Assembly (NCBI GenBank): GCA_038230335.1
Contig: JBBRNL010000003.1
Span: 248,001 to 312,000, forward strand
Origin: JBBRDU01 sp038230335
GTDB lineage: Bacteria; Verrucomicrobiota; Verrucomicrobiia; Chthoniobacterales; UBA10450
Length of the DNA: 64,000 nt
Direction of reading: 5' to 3'
Shown here: one piece after another, positions 1 to 7,510 of the stretch
How the letters are laid out: the number at the start of each line of letters is the position of its first letter
Numbering within the stretch: the stretch's first letter is position 1
Program-made: the position numbers and the translations under genes
Notes under the pieces: generated by a model
Databases searched by the model: none
Told to the model about the DNA's origin: nothing
What the model saw: the letters and a program-made list of their open reading frames with translations, nothing else

Positions 1-513
1 GCTCCAAATTGAATCGAGTGATGCATCATCAAGGTTGCGGCATTCTTTTTGGTCGGAGTGCGAGTTTGCGTCGACATGCGTGCCAATTTGAGCCCCGCGC
101 AGTTTAAGATCCCGGACACAACGTTCCAGTTCGCGCGCAGCCATCTCGGGATCTTGCAATGGAATTGTGGCCAGGCCGGCAAACCTGGTCGGATGAGCTC
201 GCACGACTTCAGCGATGTGATCGTTCAGACGGCGGGAAAGATCGAGCGCATCGGCCGGTTTCGCCCAGTAGCTGAACATGACCGGCACGGTCGAGAGGAC
301 CTGCATGGTCACGCCAGCCTTGTCGCATTCTTCCAAGCGGCGCTGTGGGTCCCAGACGTTGTCCGTGATCTCTCGAAAAACGCGTGGCCCAACCATCATG
401 CGGGCACAGCACGGCTTATAATGCTCCAGCCTAACGAAGCCTCCGTAACCGTATTTGGCATCCAGGTCGGGCCAATCATGCGGCAGGATGTGGGTGTGCA
501 GGTCGATTTTCAT
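1..513 (-). CDS. Aminocarboxymuconate-semialdehyde decarboxylase (ACMSD), C-terminus cut off
   Basis: Amidohydrolase-fold enzyme that decarboxylates 2-amino-3-carboxymuconate 6-semialdehyde, the step after 3-hydroxyanthranilate dioxygenase in tryptophan catabolism. The minus-strand reading from ATG at 513 begins MKIDLHTHILP, with the HxH zinc pair at residues 6 and 8. The ACMSD signatures VLSTVPVMFSYWAKP and GAQIGTHVDA follow. Only the first 171 residues are present because the reading frame runs off base 1; the family is about 330 residues long. The dioxygenase gene lies just upstream on the same strand, which supports the pathway call. After GTHVDA the sequence is less like the family (many polar residues), so that loop is variable. 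Confidence 0.85.
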   Translation of the reverse strand, partial: MKIDLHTHILPHDWPDLDAKYGYGGFVRLEHYKPCCARMMVGPRVFREITDNVWDPQRRLEECDKAGVTMQVLSTVPVMFSYWAKPADALDLSRRLNDHIAEVVRAHPTRFAGLATIPLQDPEMAARELERCVRDLKLRGAQIGTHVDANSHSDQKECRNLDDASLDSIWS

Positions 514-540
514 CGGCCGTTCGGACGCGCCCGGGAAAGC

Positions 541-632
541 TTATCCACAGATGGCACAGATTTTCACAGATGAAGGCTCCGCTGATGTCGGGAAATCTGT
601 GAGGGAATCAGGGTGCCTTAAATCTGTGGAGG
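541..632. repeat. Nested inverted repeats of CACAGAT type
   Basis: The gap between the two kynurenine genes holds nested inverted repeats. TCCACAGAT (544-552) and CACAGATTT (555-563) are matched by AAATCTGTG (593-601 and again 620-628) and ATCTGTGGA (622-630). The outer and inner pairs are perfect and could fold into a cruciform or RNA hairpin. There is no T-run, so a terminator role is not shown. A related CAGATGAACACGGATT sequence occurs after the transporter gene near 38960, so this is probably a dispersed intergenic repeat. Confidence 0.55.
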
Positions 633-645
633 ATATTGGCGCGAT

Positions 646-1170
646 CTAAAATGGCTTAACCGGCTCGGCCTTTTCGACCTTTGTGCCGCAGTTTTTGCAG
701 GTGCGCCGGGCGTCGTCGTTCCAGAAATCCAGCATCGTCTGGCTGAAGTGCTCCACGATATCGCCGCAATCAAAATGAATGTCTTCCACGAGTGCCTGGC
801 ATTTTTCGCAATAAAAAATGACGTGTTCGGTCTCTCCCTTGGGCCGGCGCCGTTCCACCACCATGCCTAACGTATCGGGCGGGCGGATGGGTGCGTGCGG
901 CACGTTGGGCGGGATGAAGAAGGTCTCACCCTCACGCACGAGATGATCGACGATGCGATCGCCTTCCCTGATTCGCACTTTGATGTCCCCTTGGAGCTGG
1001 TAGAAAAATTCTTCCGAGTCGACCTGATGGAAATCATTCCGGGCGTTCGGACCTTTGACGACCATGACGAAAAAATCGCGGCCGTCATAGACGTAGCGGT
1101 TACTGACGGGCGGTTTGAAAAGGTGACTGTTCTCTTCGATCCAGCCCCTCAGATTCAGTGGCTCTGGCAC
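646..1170 (-). CDS. 3-hydroxyanthranilate 3,4-dioxygenase
   Basis: Cupin Fe(II) dioxygenase that opens the ring of 3-hydroxyanthranilate to give 2-amino-3-carboxymuconate semialdehyde, the substrate of the neighbouring ACMSD. It has 174 residues, the normal bacterial length. The expected iron ligands are visible as His48, Glu54 and His92. The second, rubredoxin-like metal site of bacterial enzymes is present as two CxxC pairs (C121/C124 and C158/C161). The start is GTG at 1170, chosen because PLNLRGWIEEN matches the usual N-terminus; no clear Shine-Dalgarno site precedes it. Transcribed toward ACMSD with a 130-base gap. Function is well supported by family residues. Confidence 0.93.
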   Translation of the reverse strand: MPEPLNLRGWIEENSHLFKPPVSNRYVYDGRDFFVMVVKGPNARNDFHQVDSEEFFYQLQGDIKVRIREGDRIVDHLVREGETFFIPPNVPHAPIRPPDTLGMVVERRRPKGETEHVIFYCEKCQALVEDIHFDCGDIVEHFSQTMLDFWNDDARRTCKNCGTKVEKAEPVKPF

Positions 1171-1342
1171 AGCCGGCGCCGCGGATGACGGGGAAGGTGA
1201 AATCGGGTTCGGATCGGTAATGGTAGCGATGACGACAGATTATTGGTTTCGGCGCGTGCGGTCAACTAGGGGGGAGGATGAAGGCGTGGCCAACCTCGTG
1301 GTTGGCAATTCCCATTTGCTCGACATATTCTCGGCTGCCGTG

Positions 1343-1433
1343 GGTGAGGTGGCTGAGTGGTCGAAAGCAGCGCTTTGCTAAAGCGCCGTACCCCAAAAGG
1401 GTACCGAGGGTTCGAATCCCTCCCTCACCGCCA
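1343..1433 (+). tRNA. tRNA-Ser (anticodon GCU)
   Basis: Complete class II tRNA. The acceptor stem GGTGAGG (1343-1349) pairs with CCTCACC (1423-1429), the discriminator base is G and CCA is encoded (1431-1433). The anticodon stem CGCT/AGCG encloses loop TTGCTAA, giving anticodon GCT. The long variable arm typical of serine tRNAs (GTACCCCAAAAGGGTAC) and the T-loop GGTTCGAATCC are present. The last 21 bases (1414-1434) are repeated with one mismatch at 2401-2421. Confidence 0.97.
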
Positions 1434-1434
1434 C
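1414..1434 (+). repeat. att-like direct repeat, copy 1 (tRNA 3' end)
   Basis: GAATCCCTCCCTCACCGCCAC, the tRNA-Ser T-arm/acceptor end plus one base past the CCA. It matches 2401-2421 at 20 of 21 positions. Confidence 0.7.
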
Positions 1435-1548
1435 GTCCCGTTGAACGCCTCGATCGTCCCAGTCTTTTACGCGGGGTGCCGTCAATCCCAAAACGAATCG
1501 GCAAAACTGCGAACGCCACATAGACCGCCGGTGCTTGGGTTTAGCGTT

Positions 1549-2400
1549 TTACGGCAGACGCACCCGATAAAAAGCTTTGCTAAAACTGACAGCAGCGCCC
1601 GGATCGGTGATCGGTGCCGGCCCGTTACTGGTTGGCGTGATGGTGGAAACACCCTGCCACATCGAGGTCGCGTCGGCGATGTCGAGTTTGCGCTCCAGGC
1701 GATAGGTTGCTCCTTGAATGGCTTGGACGGTGACCACGATATCATCGCCGCTGCGCGCTATGCTGAGGAGGTGAATCGTGACGCCAAATTCAAATGCACC
1801 AACATCCGTGCCGTCTCCGCCGGCGGCATTTGCAACCGATGAGTCATTGACCGTGCGCGTGTAACCGGGGCCGCGCTGGTCGGTCGTCAGAGTGCCGGTC
1901 GATCCAACACTAGTGCCCCTATCGATAGCCGGACTGCCGGCGAGCAAGGCTATCGTTAGGGTTGGGCCACCGTTATTCTGCAAACCGCCTGGGTCGAGCT
2001 TCGGGTCGACCGGCGAACCGCTCGTGCCAACGATGTCGTTATTCATGTTCGGGTTTCCGGCGGGAAAATTCGCCGCCGCACCGTCGTTCTTACCGATGAG
2101 GTTGAAACCCTGCGCAGTAAAGGACCCGTTAACGTCCGGGCCAGCTGTTCCCGCCGTATTCAAGGCGATGATGCTGCTTTTGACATTGGTCGTGGTGTTG
2201 GTGGTGTAAATGCCGCCGCCGAGGTCACCGGCACTGTTACTGCTGATCGTGCAGTTGGTCACATTTGCTCTCATTAGAAATGCCCCCCATTGTTGTGGGT
2301 CCCAAAAGCAGAGTTACCGCTGATCGTGCTGTTCGTGAGATTGCGTGTGCCGCCATTGTAGATGCCGCCGCCATTAATAGCAGCAGAGTTCCGCCAGTAG
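1549..2400 (-). pseudogene. Truncated, frameshifted beta-helix / choice-of-anchor Q surface protein
   Basis: C-terminal part of a secreted right-handed beta-helix protein. Repeats such as NCTISSNSAGDLGGGIY and STISGNSAFG are typical of Verrucomicrobia and Planctomycetes surface proteins. They are followed by the NNGGPTLT..LLAGSPAIDRG block of the choice-of-anchor Q/polymorphic outer-membrane family, and then a C-terminal domain ending in YRVRLP. Two defects are visible. The frame is broken at a run of six G (plus-strand C-run 2283-2288); adding one G would restore NNGGAFLMRANVTN. The N-terminal part is missing, because coding-like sequence stops at the tRNA-derived repeat at 2401. The downstream open frame (2274 to 1549) encodes 241 residues without a signal peptide, so it is unlikely to be functional. 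Confidence 0.75.
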
Positions 2401-2421
2401 GAATCCCTCCCTCATCGCCAC
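2401..2421 (+). repeat. att-like direct repeat, copy 2
   Basis: GAATCCCTCCCTCATCGCCAC. It differs by one base from the tRNA-Ser 3' end at 1414-1434. The rest of the tRNA is absent here. It marks the point where the beta-helix coding sequence ends and the region before moeA begins. Confidence 0.7.
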
Positions 2422-2481
2422 ATTTGAGCCGCCATTTTTATCGGAGTTGCCAAACCGTTGTTTTCGCAACTCAATGGATTG

Positions 2482-3663
2482 ATGATGGAAGAGGCCGAGG
2501 CGCGGGCGAGGATTCTGGAAGAGGTGCAACTGGGGCCTGCCCGCCGGGTGATCCTGAGCGACGCGGTGAACTGCTTTTCGGCCCAGTCCTACCTTGCGCG
2601 CGTTCCCTTACCGGCCTTCGATAATTCCGCTATGGACGGCTACGCGGTCGGTGCCGGGGATCGGGCGAAGGGTGCGACGCTGAGGGTGATGGGCGAGCAG
2701 CCGGCTGGACTTGATCGGAAACTGCGGATAAGCGCCGGAGAGACCGTGCGAATTTTCACGGGCGCGCCGATTCCGCAGGGAACTGACGCCGTGGTCATGC
2801 AAGAGGATGTCACGCGGGACGGCGACTACATCGTTCTTAATACAGAGGCCGAGAGTGGCGAGTTCATTCGCCGTCGCGCCTGCGATTTGGCGGAAGGGCA
2901 GGAGATTGTTGCCGGAGGCGATCGAATTGGGCCGACGGTTGCGGCGCTGCTTGCGTCGCAGGGTTTTGCGGAGGTGAATGTCGGGGCCAAGGCCACGGCA
3001 GCAGTCATTTCGACGGGCGATGAACTGGTCGAGCACGGGAAAGAGATCGAAGCGGGGCAGATCTACGACAGCAACTCCGTTCTAATCAGCACATTGCTCA
3101 GCGGAATAGGCGTGACGGTCGCGTCGACGGAGCGCTGTCCCGACGATCAGAGTGCGCTAACAGCCCGTATCAGGGCCGGCTCGGCTTTCCAGGTTCTCAT
3201 CATCACCGGCGGCGTGTCGGTCGGCCAGCATGACCTTGTGCAGTCGGTCATCCGATCGTTGGGAGGGAGCATTGAGATCTGGCGCGTGGCCGTGAAACCG
3301 GGCAAGCCCTTCTTATTCGGAAGGATCGGAGAGTGTGCCGTATTTGGTCTGCCTGGAAATCCAGTGTCGGCATTTGTCACTTTTTTGAAATTTGTTCGCC
3401 CCGCCATACTCAAGATGATGGGTGCGAACGCCGTCGGGCAGGAGCTAAGGCGGGTTCGAGCGCGGCTGGAAGAGAATCTCGGGAACGAAAGCGACCGCGC
3501 CCATTACATCCGCGGTCGATACGCGGATGGATCCTTTCGGCCGGCTGGTCGCCAAGAATCACACGCCCTGTTTGGCTTGAGTCGCTCGAACGCGATGACG
3601 CGAGTCCCGGCCGGTGCGCGTCTCGAAACCGGAGCGATCCTGGACATAGAACTCTGGGATTGA
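2482..3663 (+). CDS. moeA: Molybdopterin molybdotransferase MoeA
   Basis: Inserts molybdate into adenylylated molybdopterin in the last step of molybdenum cofactor synthesis, in the cytosol. About 393 residues, normal length. Family blocks are in order: PAFDNSAMDGYAV, FTGAPIPQGTDAVVMQE, ISTGDELVE (start of the MoCF-binding domain), ITGGVSVGQHD, and FGLPGNPVSAFVTF. The start is taken as ATG 2482 (MMEEAEARARIL); the frame is also open back to a TTG at 2458, a less likely start. No other molybdenum-cofactor gene lies in the window. Confidence 0.93.
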   Translation: MMEEAEARARILEEVQLGPARRVILSDAVNCFSAQSYLARVPLPAFDNSAMDGYAVGAGDRAKGATLRVMGEQPAGLDRKLRISAGETVRIFTGAPIPQGTDAVVMQEDVTRDGDYIVLNTEAESGEFIRRRACDLAEGQEIVAGGDRIGPTVAALLASQGFAEVNVGAKATAAVISTGDELVEHGKEIEAGQIYDSNSVLISTLLSGIGVTVASTERCPDDQSALTARIRAGSAFQVLIITGGVSVGQHDLVQSVIRSLGGSIEIWRVAVKPGKPFLFGRIGECAVFGLPGNPVSAFVTFLKFVRPAILKMMGANAVGQELRRVRARLEENLGNESDRAHYIRGRYADGSFRPAGRQESHALFGLSRSNAMTRVPAGARLETGAILDIELWD

Positions 3664-3771
3664 GGCTGATACTTCGATGCTGCTTTGGTTGACACGGGGT
3701 TGGAGCATTTTAGCTTACAGCCGTTGAATACAGGAGTTGTCACAGAGGTGGCCCGAAGGGAACCGGGGGAG

Positions 3772-4200
3772 ATGCGAGCCGACGCCGAACGGTTGTCACA
3801 TATCATCCTGGAGCTGCAGCGCTGCTTCGTCTTGCATCTCTGTAAAGAGCTGGCTCCCGGAAATATCTCCTTCCCGCAATTCTTTCTCCTTACCTATCTT
3901 GATTTGAAGGAGGTGCTGACCATGTCGGCGATCGCGCAGAAGATGGGTCACACGACGGCGGCCGCGAGCGGGTTAGTGGCTCGTTTGGAGAATCTTGGGT
4001 ATGTCCTGCGATCGAACGCGCGGGAGGATCGGCGCAAGGTCATGGTCTGCATTACCCCGAAGGGTTCGGCCCTGGTGCGCCGGATTCGGGAGGACATGGT
4101 CGGTAATGTTATGAAGATCATGGAGCATTTGTCGCCCGACGAGCAAAAGGCCTGGCTCCGCATCTACAGTAAGATTTATAACGTCTGCCAATCGAAATGA
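3772..4200 (+). CDS. MarR-family transcriptional regulator
   Basis: Winged-helix DNA-binding regulator. The recognition region MSAIAQKMGHTTAAASGLVARLENLGYV and the wing RSNAREDRRKVMVCITPKG follow the MarR pattern. The C-terminal helix forms the dimer interface. The start is uncertain: ATG 3772 gives 142 residues and follows a GGGGGAG run, but the frame is open back to TTG 3685. A TTGACA box at 3689-3694 could be a promoter -35 element, which would exclude the longer form. The outer-membrane factor gene 105 bases downstream on the same strand is a plausible target, as MarR proteins often control efflux genes; this is inference. Confidence 0.85.
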   Translation: MRADAERLSHIILELQRCFVLHLCKELAPGNISFPQFFLLTYLDLKEVLTMSAIAQKMGHTTAAASGLVARLENLGYVLRSNAREDRRKVMVCITPKGSALVRRIREDMVGNVMKIMEHLSPDEQKAWLRIYSKIYNVCQSK

Positions 4201-4305
4201 TTGTCACCGGTCGGGGCGGCGTGTTATCAGACAACGGTAAATCGCGCGCAAGTTGAATCCGCGCGGGGGACTTCACGCATCTTATCCTCGGGATAACCAT
4301 CTTTC

Positions 4306-5904
4306 ATGGGAAAACACTTTCTAGCGATTGGAATAGCGACAGGCTCGCTCGCCCTTGCCTTTGTGGTGCTCGGGGGCGACGGCGGCACGGCGGTCCGTCA
4401 TAAGTCATGGACGGAATACTCGGAACCGGCAGAGTCCCGTCAGTTTACTCTGGATCGCGCCATTCTGACCGCGCTGAAGCAGAACCCCGATCTTCTTCGT
4501 GCCATTCAGGAAATCGAGCGCAGCAAGGGCGTGATCATTCAGGTTCGCGCCGAAGCGTTACCGCATATCAATGTCCAATCCAACTTGTCATGGACCGATC
4601 CAAATCTCGGGTCGAGTAGCTTTTCCTCATCTCCCTCGGGCACCGCGGCTCCGATCCAAGGTGTGCCTAAAGCGCAGCCGCTCGTAGAAACTCCGACGTC
4701 CCAGATTACAAACGATGGCTCAAGCGTGGCCGCCGCTGCCACGCCGTCGAGCCTCACGCAGTCAGACACCTCTTACAACATTCGTATTATTGGCCAGCAA
4801 TTGGTGTTTAATTACGGCACTTTCCGCTCGATTCGCGGGACGTTTTTCCAGCGCGACGCGGCTTACTTCTCGTTCCGTAACGTGCTTGATCAGGTGATCG
4901 CCACGGTCAAGACGCAGTTTTACCAGGTGGTGGTCAACAAGTCGCTGATTGGCGTGCAGGAAGAGCAGGTGCAACTGCTGGAAAGCCAGTTGAAGGATCA
5001 GCAAAATCGCTTCGAGGCCGGTACTGTTCCGCGGTTTAACGTGTTGCAGGCGCAGGTCGCCTTATCGAACCAGATTCCGAACCTGATTTCGGCGCGAAAT
5101 AGCTATCGCATCTCCAAGTTGCAACTGGCCAAAACGCTCGGGCTCGATTTCGATCCGAGACGTGGAGACAGCTCGCCGCTCGAGGTCATCGGCGAAATGC
5201 CGTATCATCCGCGAAATATATCCGTGACGCAGGCGATCGAGCTGGGCAAGCGCAACCGGCCCTTCCTGAAACAGGCGCGCGCGAATGTTTATAACCAGGT
5301 CGAGCAGGTCCATGTCGCGCTGGGCGGTTTTTTCCCGACGGTGAGTTCGAGCGGGGGCTACGAAGTATTCAGTTCTCCGTTCAGCACAAGTTTTAACGAT
5401 ATCTCGAAGGGTTGGGTGTTTGGTCTCGCCGGCAACTGGGCAATTTTCGATAGTGGCGCGACCTACGGTCAGGTCAAGCAGCAGCGCGCGTTGTTGTCGG
5501 AGACGAAAATCACGTACGACGACGATGCCCGACAGGTCGAGCTGGAGATCCAGCAGGCGTACTCCAACCTGATCCAGAACAAAGAGTTGATTCAGAGCCA
5601 GGAAAAAAATGTGGAGCAAGCTCTCGAAGCGGTACGTCTGGCCAAGGCGCGATTGGATGCCGGCGCTGGCACTCAGCTGGATGTTCTAAATGCGCAAGTG
5701 CAATTGGCCACGGCGGAGTCGACCAAGCTGCAAGCGCTCTTCGGGTATAACTCCACCCTGGCCGAGTTCGATCGTGTCACCGGAATGCAAAGTGTTTACA
5801 CTGAGTCTTTCGACGGACTGACCCCGCACGCGACCAAGCGTGCGATCTATGACACCGGCGGCGACACAGACGCAACCGGCGATCGGAAAAAACCATTTCG
5901 GTAA
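4306..5904 (+). CDS. TolC-family outer membrane efflux protein
   Basis: Outer-membrane factor of a tripartite efflux or type I secretion system. The 532 residues start with a hydrophobic signal segment (LAIGIATGSLALAFVVLGG). Two repeats of the family follow: the first contains QFTLDRAILTALKQNPDLL and later GTVPRFNVLQAQVALSNQ; the second contains ISVTQAIELGKRNRPFLKQA and AGAGTQLDVLNAQVQLATAES. An insertion rich in Ser, Ala and Pro (about residues 105-160) lies in the first repeat, so the protein is longer than typical TolC (about 470). No membrane-fusion protein or inner-membrane pump lies nearby, so the partner is encoded elsewhere. The upstream MarR gene may regulate it. Confidence 0.88.
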   Translation: MGKHFLAIGIATGSLALAFVVLGGDGGTAVRHKSWTEYSEPAESRQFTLDRAILTALKQNPDLLRAIQEIERSKGVIIQVRAEALPHINVQSNLSWTDPNLGSSSFSSSPSGTAAPIQGVPKAQPLVETPTSQITNDGSSVAAAATPSSLTQSDTSYNIRIIGQQLVFNYGTFRSIRGTFFQRDAAYFSFRNVLDQVIATVKTQFYQVVVNKSLIGVQEEQVQLLESQLKDQQNRFEAGTVPRFNVLQAQVALSNQIPNLISARNSYRISKLQLAKTLGLDFDPRRGDSSPLEVIGEMPYHPRNISVTQAIELGKRNRPFLKQARANVYNQVEQVHVALGGFFPTVSSSGGYEVFSSPFSTSFNDISKGWVFGLAGNWAIFDSGATYGQVKQQRALLSETKITYDDDARQVELEIQQAYSNLIQNKELIQSQEKNVEQALEAVRLAKARLDAGAGTQLDVLNAQVQLATAESTKLQALFGYNSTLAEFDRVTGMQSVYTESFDGLTPHATKRAIYDTGGDTDATGDRKKPFR

Positions 5905-5937
5905 CGCCCGACGAGCGAGCGCGTCTCCATCGAAGTC

Positions 5938-6603
5938 GTGCCGGACCCGCGGTTTCCAGTCGAGCATTTTCCGGCCCTTGATGCGAGCGGCCTTTTTCGC
6001 AGCGCGTTCGTTAGGCGAATTCCTGGAATTGATGTGGCTCACGATAAAGCGGAGGTGCTGAAACGGCTGGACGCGGCGCATCGTGAAATTAGGACCCGTC
6101 TCGGCATGGGCGACGGGCCGTTGCTTACGGCTGAGCAAGTTCATGGCAACGAGATTGCCGTGATTGATGGACCGACCAAGAGCGATCAGCCATTCGGCGC
6201 ATGTGATGGGATGATCACGAATCAGTCCGGTCTGGCGCTCGGCATTTACGTGGCGGATTGCTGTGCGGTTTATCTGGTGGATCCGGTAACGCCAGCCGTG
6301 GGCCTCGTGCATTCGGGCAAGAAAGGCACGGAGTTGGAAATCGCTGGAATCGCCCTTGACCAGATGGCGGCGCGGTTTGGATCGAAGATGAGCAGTATGA
6401 TTGTGCAACTCAGCCCCTGCATTCGGCCTCCGCATTACGAGATCGATTTTGCCGCGACGATTGTGCAGCAATGCCGCGATCGCGGCGTGCCGCAGATTCA
6501 CGACAGTGGCACGTGTACGGCGTGCGATCTCGATTCGTTCTACTCGTACCGAGCGGAGAAAGGGCGCACTGGGCGCATGCTCGCTCTGTTGGGACTTAGA
6601 TAG
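5938..6603 (+). CDS. pgeF: PgeF/YfiH (LACC1) family peptidoglycan-editing / purine nucleoside enzyme
   Basis: Member of the former polyphenol-oxidase family, which acts on purine nucleosides and on mis-incorporated peptidoglycan precursors. 221 residues from GTG 5938, close to the family length of about 240. The three zinc ligands of the active site are seen: His in AEQVHG, Cys in YVADCCAVYL and His in GLVHSGKKGTE. The Cys-rich tail CTACDLDSFYSYR is also typical. There is no Shine-Dalgarno motif; the start is fixed by the short gap after tolC. Located 33 bases after tolC, convergent with lpxA. The precise substrate in this organism cannot be told. Confidence 0.85.
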   Translation: MPDPRFPVEHFPALDASGLFRSAFVRRIPGIDVAHDKAEVLKRLDAAHREIRTRLGMGDGPLLTAEQVHGNEIAVIDGPTKSDQPFGACDGMITNQSGLALGIYVADCCAVYLVDPVTPAVGLVHSGKKGTELEIAGIALDQMAARFGSKMSSMIVQLSPCIRPPHYEIDFAATIVQQCRDRGVPQIHDSGTCTACDLDSFYSYRAEKGRTGRMLALLGLR

Positions 6604-6690
6604 GGGCGGTTCAAGGGACCACCTGGGCGATTGGGGTCAATCGCCCCTACCTTAGAGTTCGGCGGTCACAGACCGCCGCTACAGTAAACG
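6601..6690. repeat. Hairpin repeat between convergent genes (GGGGCGATT type)
   Basis: Two adjacent palindromes fill the gap between the converging pgeF and lpxA genes. GGGCGATTG-GGGT-CAATCGCCC has a 9-bp stem and CGGCGGTC-ACA-GACCGCCG an 8-bp stem, preceded by TAGGGGCGGTTC. A related copy lies at 55973-56022, also between converging genes. This looks like a REP-type dispersed repeat that may stop transcription from both sides. Confidence 0.7.
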
Positions 6691-6697
6691 GCCGCTT

Positions 6698-7510
6698 CTA
6701 CATTTCGCCGAAGGCGTCCGCTCGGTCTTTTTTGCCGCGGTATGGGCAGACGCTTCGCTTTTTGGCCTCCGCTACGAAATCGAAGAATTCACGGCCGAGT
6801 TCTCCGAACTTGGTGGAGGCGGCTTTTTGCTGGGCTTGTGAGAGATTCAGACCGCTCAGGTAAAGCAATCGGAAAGCGGCCTTGATGTCTTCCCGCTGCT
6901 CAGCGTTGAATCCAGCGCGACGCATTCCAATGATATTCAACCCGAACACGGCGTTACGCTCGGCCGCCATGGTGAACGGCGGCAAATCTTTGCCGAAAGC
7001 GGAACTGCCCTGCACCATGACGAAGCGGCCGACGCGCATGTTCTGATGAAAGGTCGAACCGCCCCCGATGAAAGCGTTGTCATCCACGCGCACGTGCCCG
7101 GCGAGCAGACAGTTATTGGCAATGATGACGTTGTTTCCGATGGTGCAGTTGTGGCCGAGATGCGCTCCGACCATTAGAAAATTCTTGTTCCCAACCGCGG
7201 TAGCACTGCCTTCGGCGCTGCCGCGATGAATCGTGCAGTACTCGCGAAAGATGTTGTCGTCTCCGATCTGAACGCTTGTTTTCCGCTCGGCCGAGAACGA
7301 CAAATCCTGCGGAGCCGCCCCGATGATGCAACCCGGTCCGATAAAGTTGCCGCGGCCGATCGCGACGAATCCTTCCAGCACGGTGTGCGCCTGGACAATT
7401 GTCCGATTGCCAATGGCGACGTTTGGACCGATCACTACGTACGGTCCTATTTCTGCGTCGGGTGCTATTTGTGCTCCCGGATCGATGACGGCGGTTGGAT
7501 GAATGTTCAC
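6698..7510 (-). CDS. lpxA: UDP-N-acetylglucosamine acyltransferase LpxA
   Basis: First enzyme of lipid A synthesis, transferring a 3-hydroxyacyl chain to UDP-GlcNAc in the cytosol. 270 residues, slightly longer than E. coli LpxA (262). The N-terminal two thirds is a left-handed beta-helix of hexapeptide repeats (IHPTAVIDPGAQIAPDAEIG). The catalytic base is His120 in AHLGHNCTIG. AERNAVFGLNIIGMRRAGF matches the conserved C-terminal block. Its ATG overlaps the radC stop codon by four bases, so the two are probably translated together. Shows that the organism makes lipid A. Confidence 0.96.
   Translation of the reverse strand: MNIHPTAVIDPGAQIAPDAEIGPYVVIGPNVAIGNRTIVQAHTVLEGFVAIGRGNFIGPGCIIGAAPQDLSFSAERKTSVQIGDDNIFREYCTIHRGSAEGSATAVGNKNFLMVGAHLGHNCTIGNNVIIANNCLLAGHVRVDDNAFIGGGSTFHQNMRVGRFVMVQGSSAFGKDLPPFTMAAERNAVFGLNIIGMRRAGFNAEQREDIKAAFRLLYLSGLNLSQAQQKAASTKFGELGREFFDFVAEAKKRSVCPYRGKKDRADAFGEM

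Larger units (their letters stand above)
1414..2421. mobile_element. tRNA-Ser-bounded remnant, att-like direct repeats
   Basis: The bases spanning the T-arm to the CCA end of tRNA-Ser (1414-1434) recur at 2401-2421 with 20 of 21 identical (C to T at 2415). This is the arrangement left when an integrative element recombines into the 3' end of a tRNA gene. The roughly 1 kb between the copies holds only a truncated, frameshifted beta-helix gene that breaks off exactly at the second copy. No integrase is present, so if this was an element it has decayed. The alternative is recombination between two tRNA-Ser genes. Confidence 0.5.

Noticed and set aside
49..573. Plus-strand open frame of 174 codons at the left edge
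   Set aside because: It is the antisense frame of the ACMSD gene, whose minus-strand translation matches a known enzyme in detail.
3685..3771. Longer N-terminus for the MarR regulator from TTG 3685
   Set aside because: A TTGACA box lies within it and the extra residues do not resemble the family; the internal ATG is preferred, though not proven.
5686..6501. Minus-strand open frame of 271 codons across the tolC/pgeF boundary
   Set aside because: Arg/His-rich antisense product with no family features; both strand partners are well-recognised genes.
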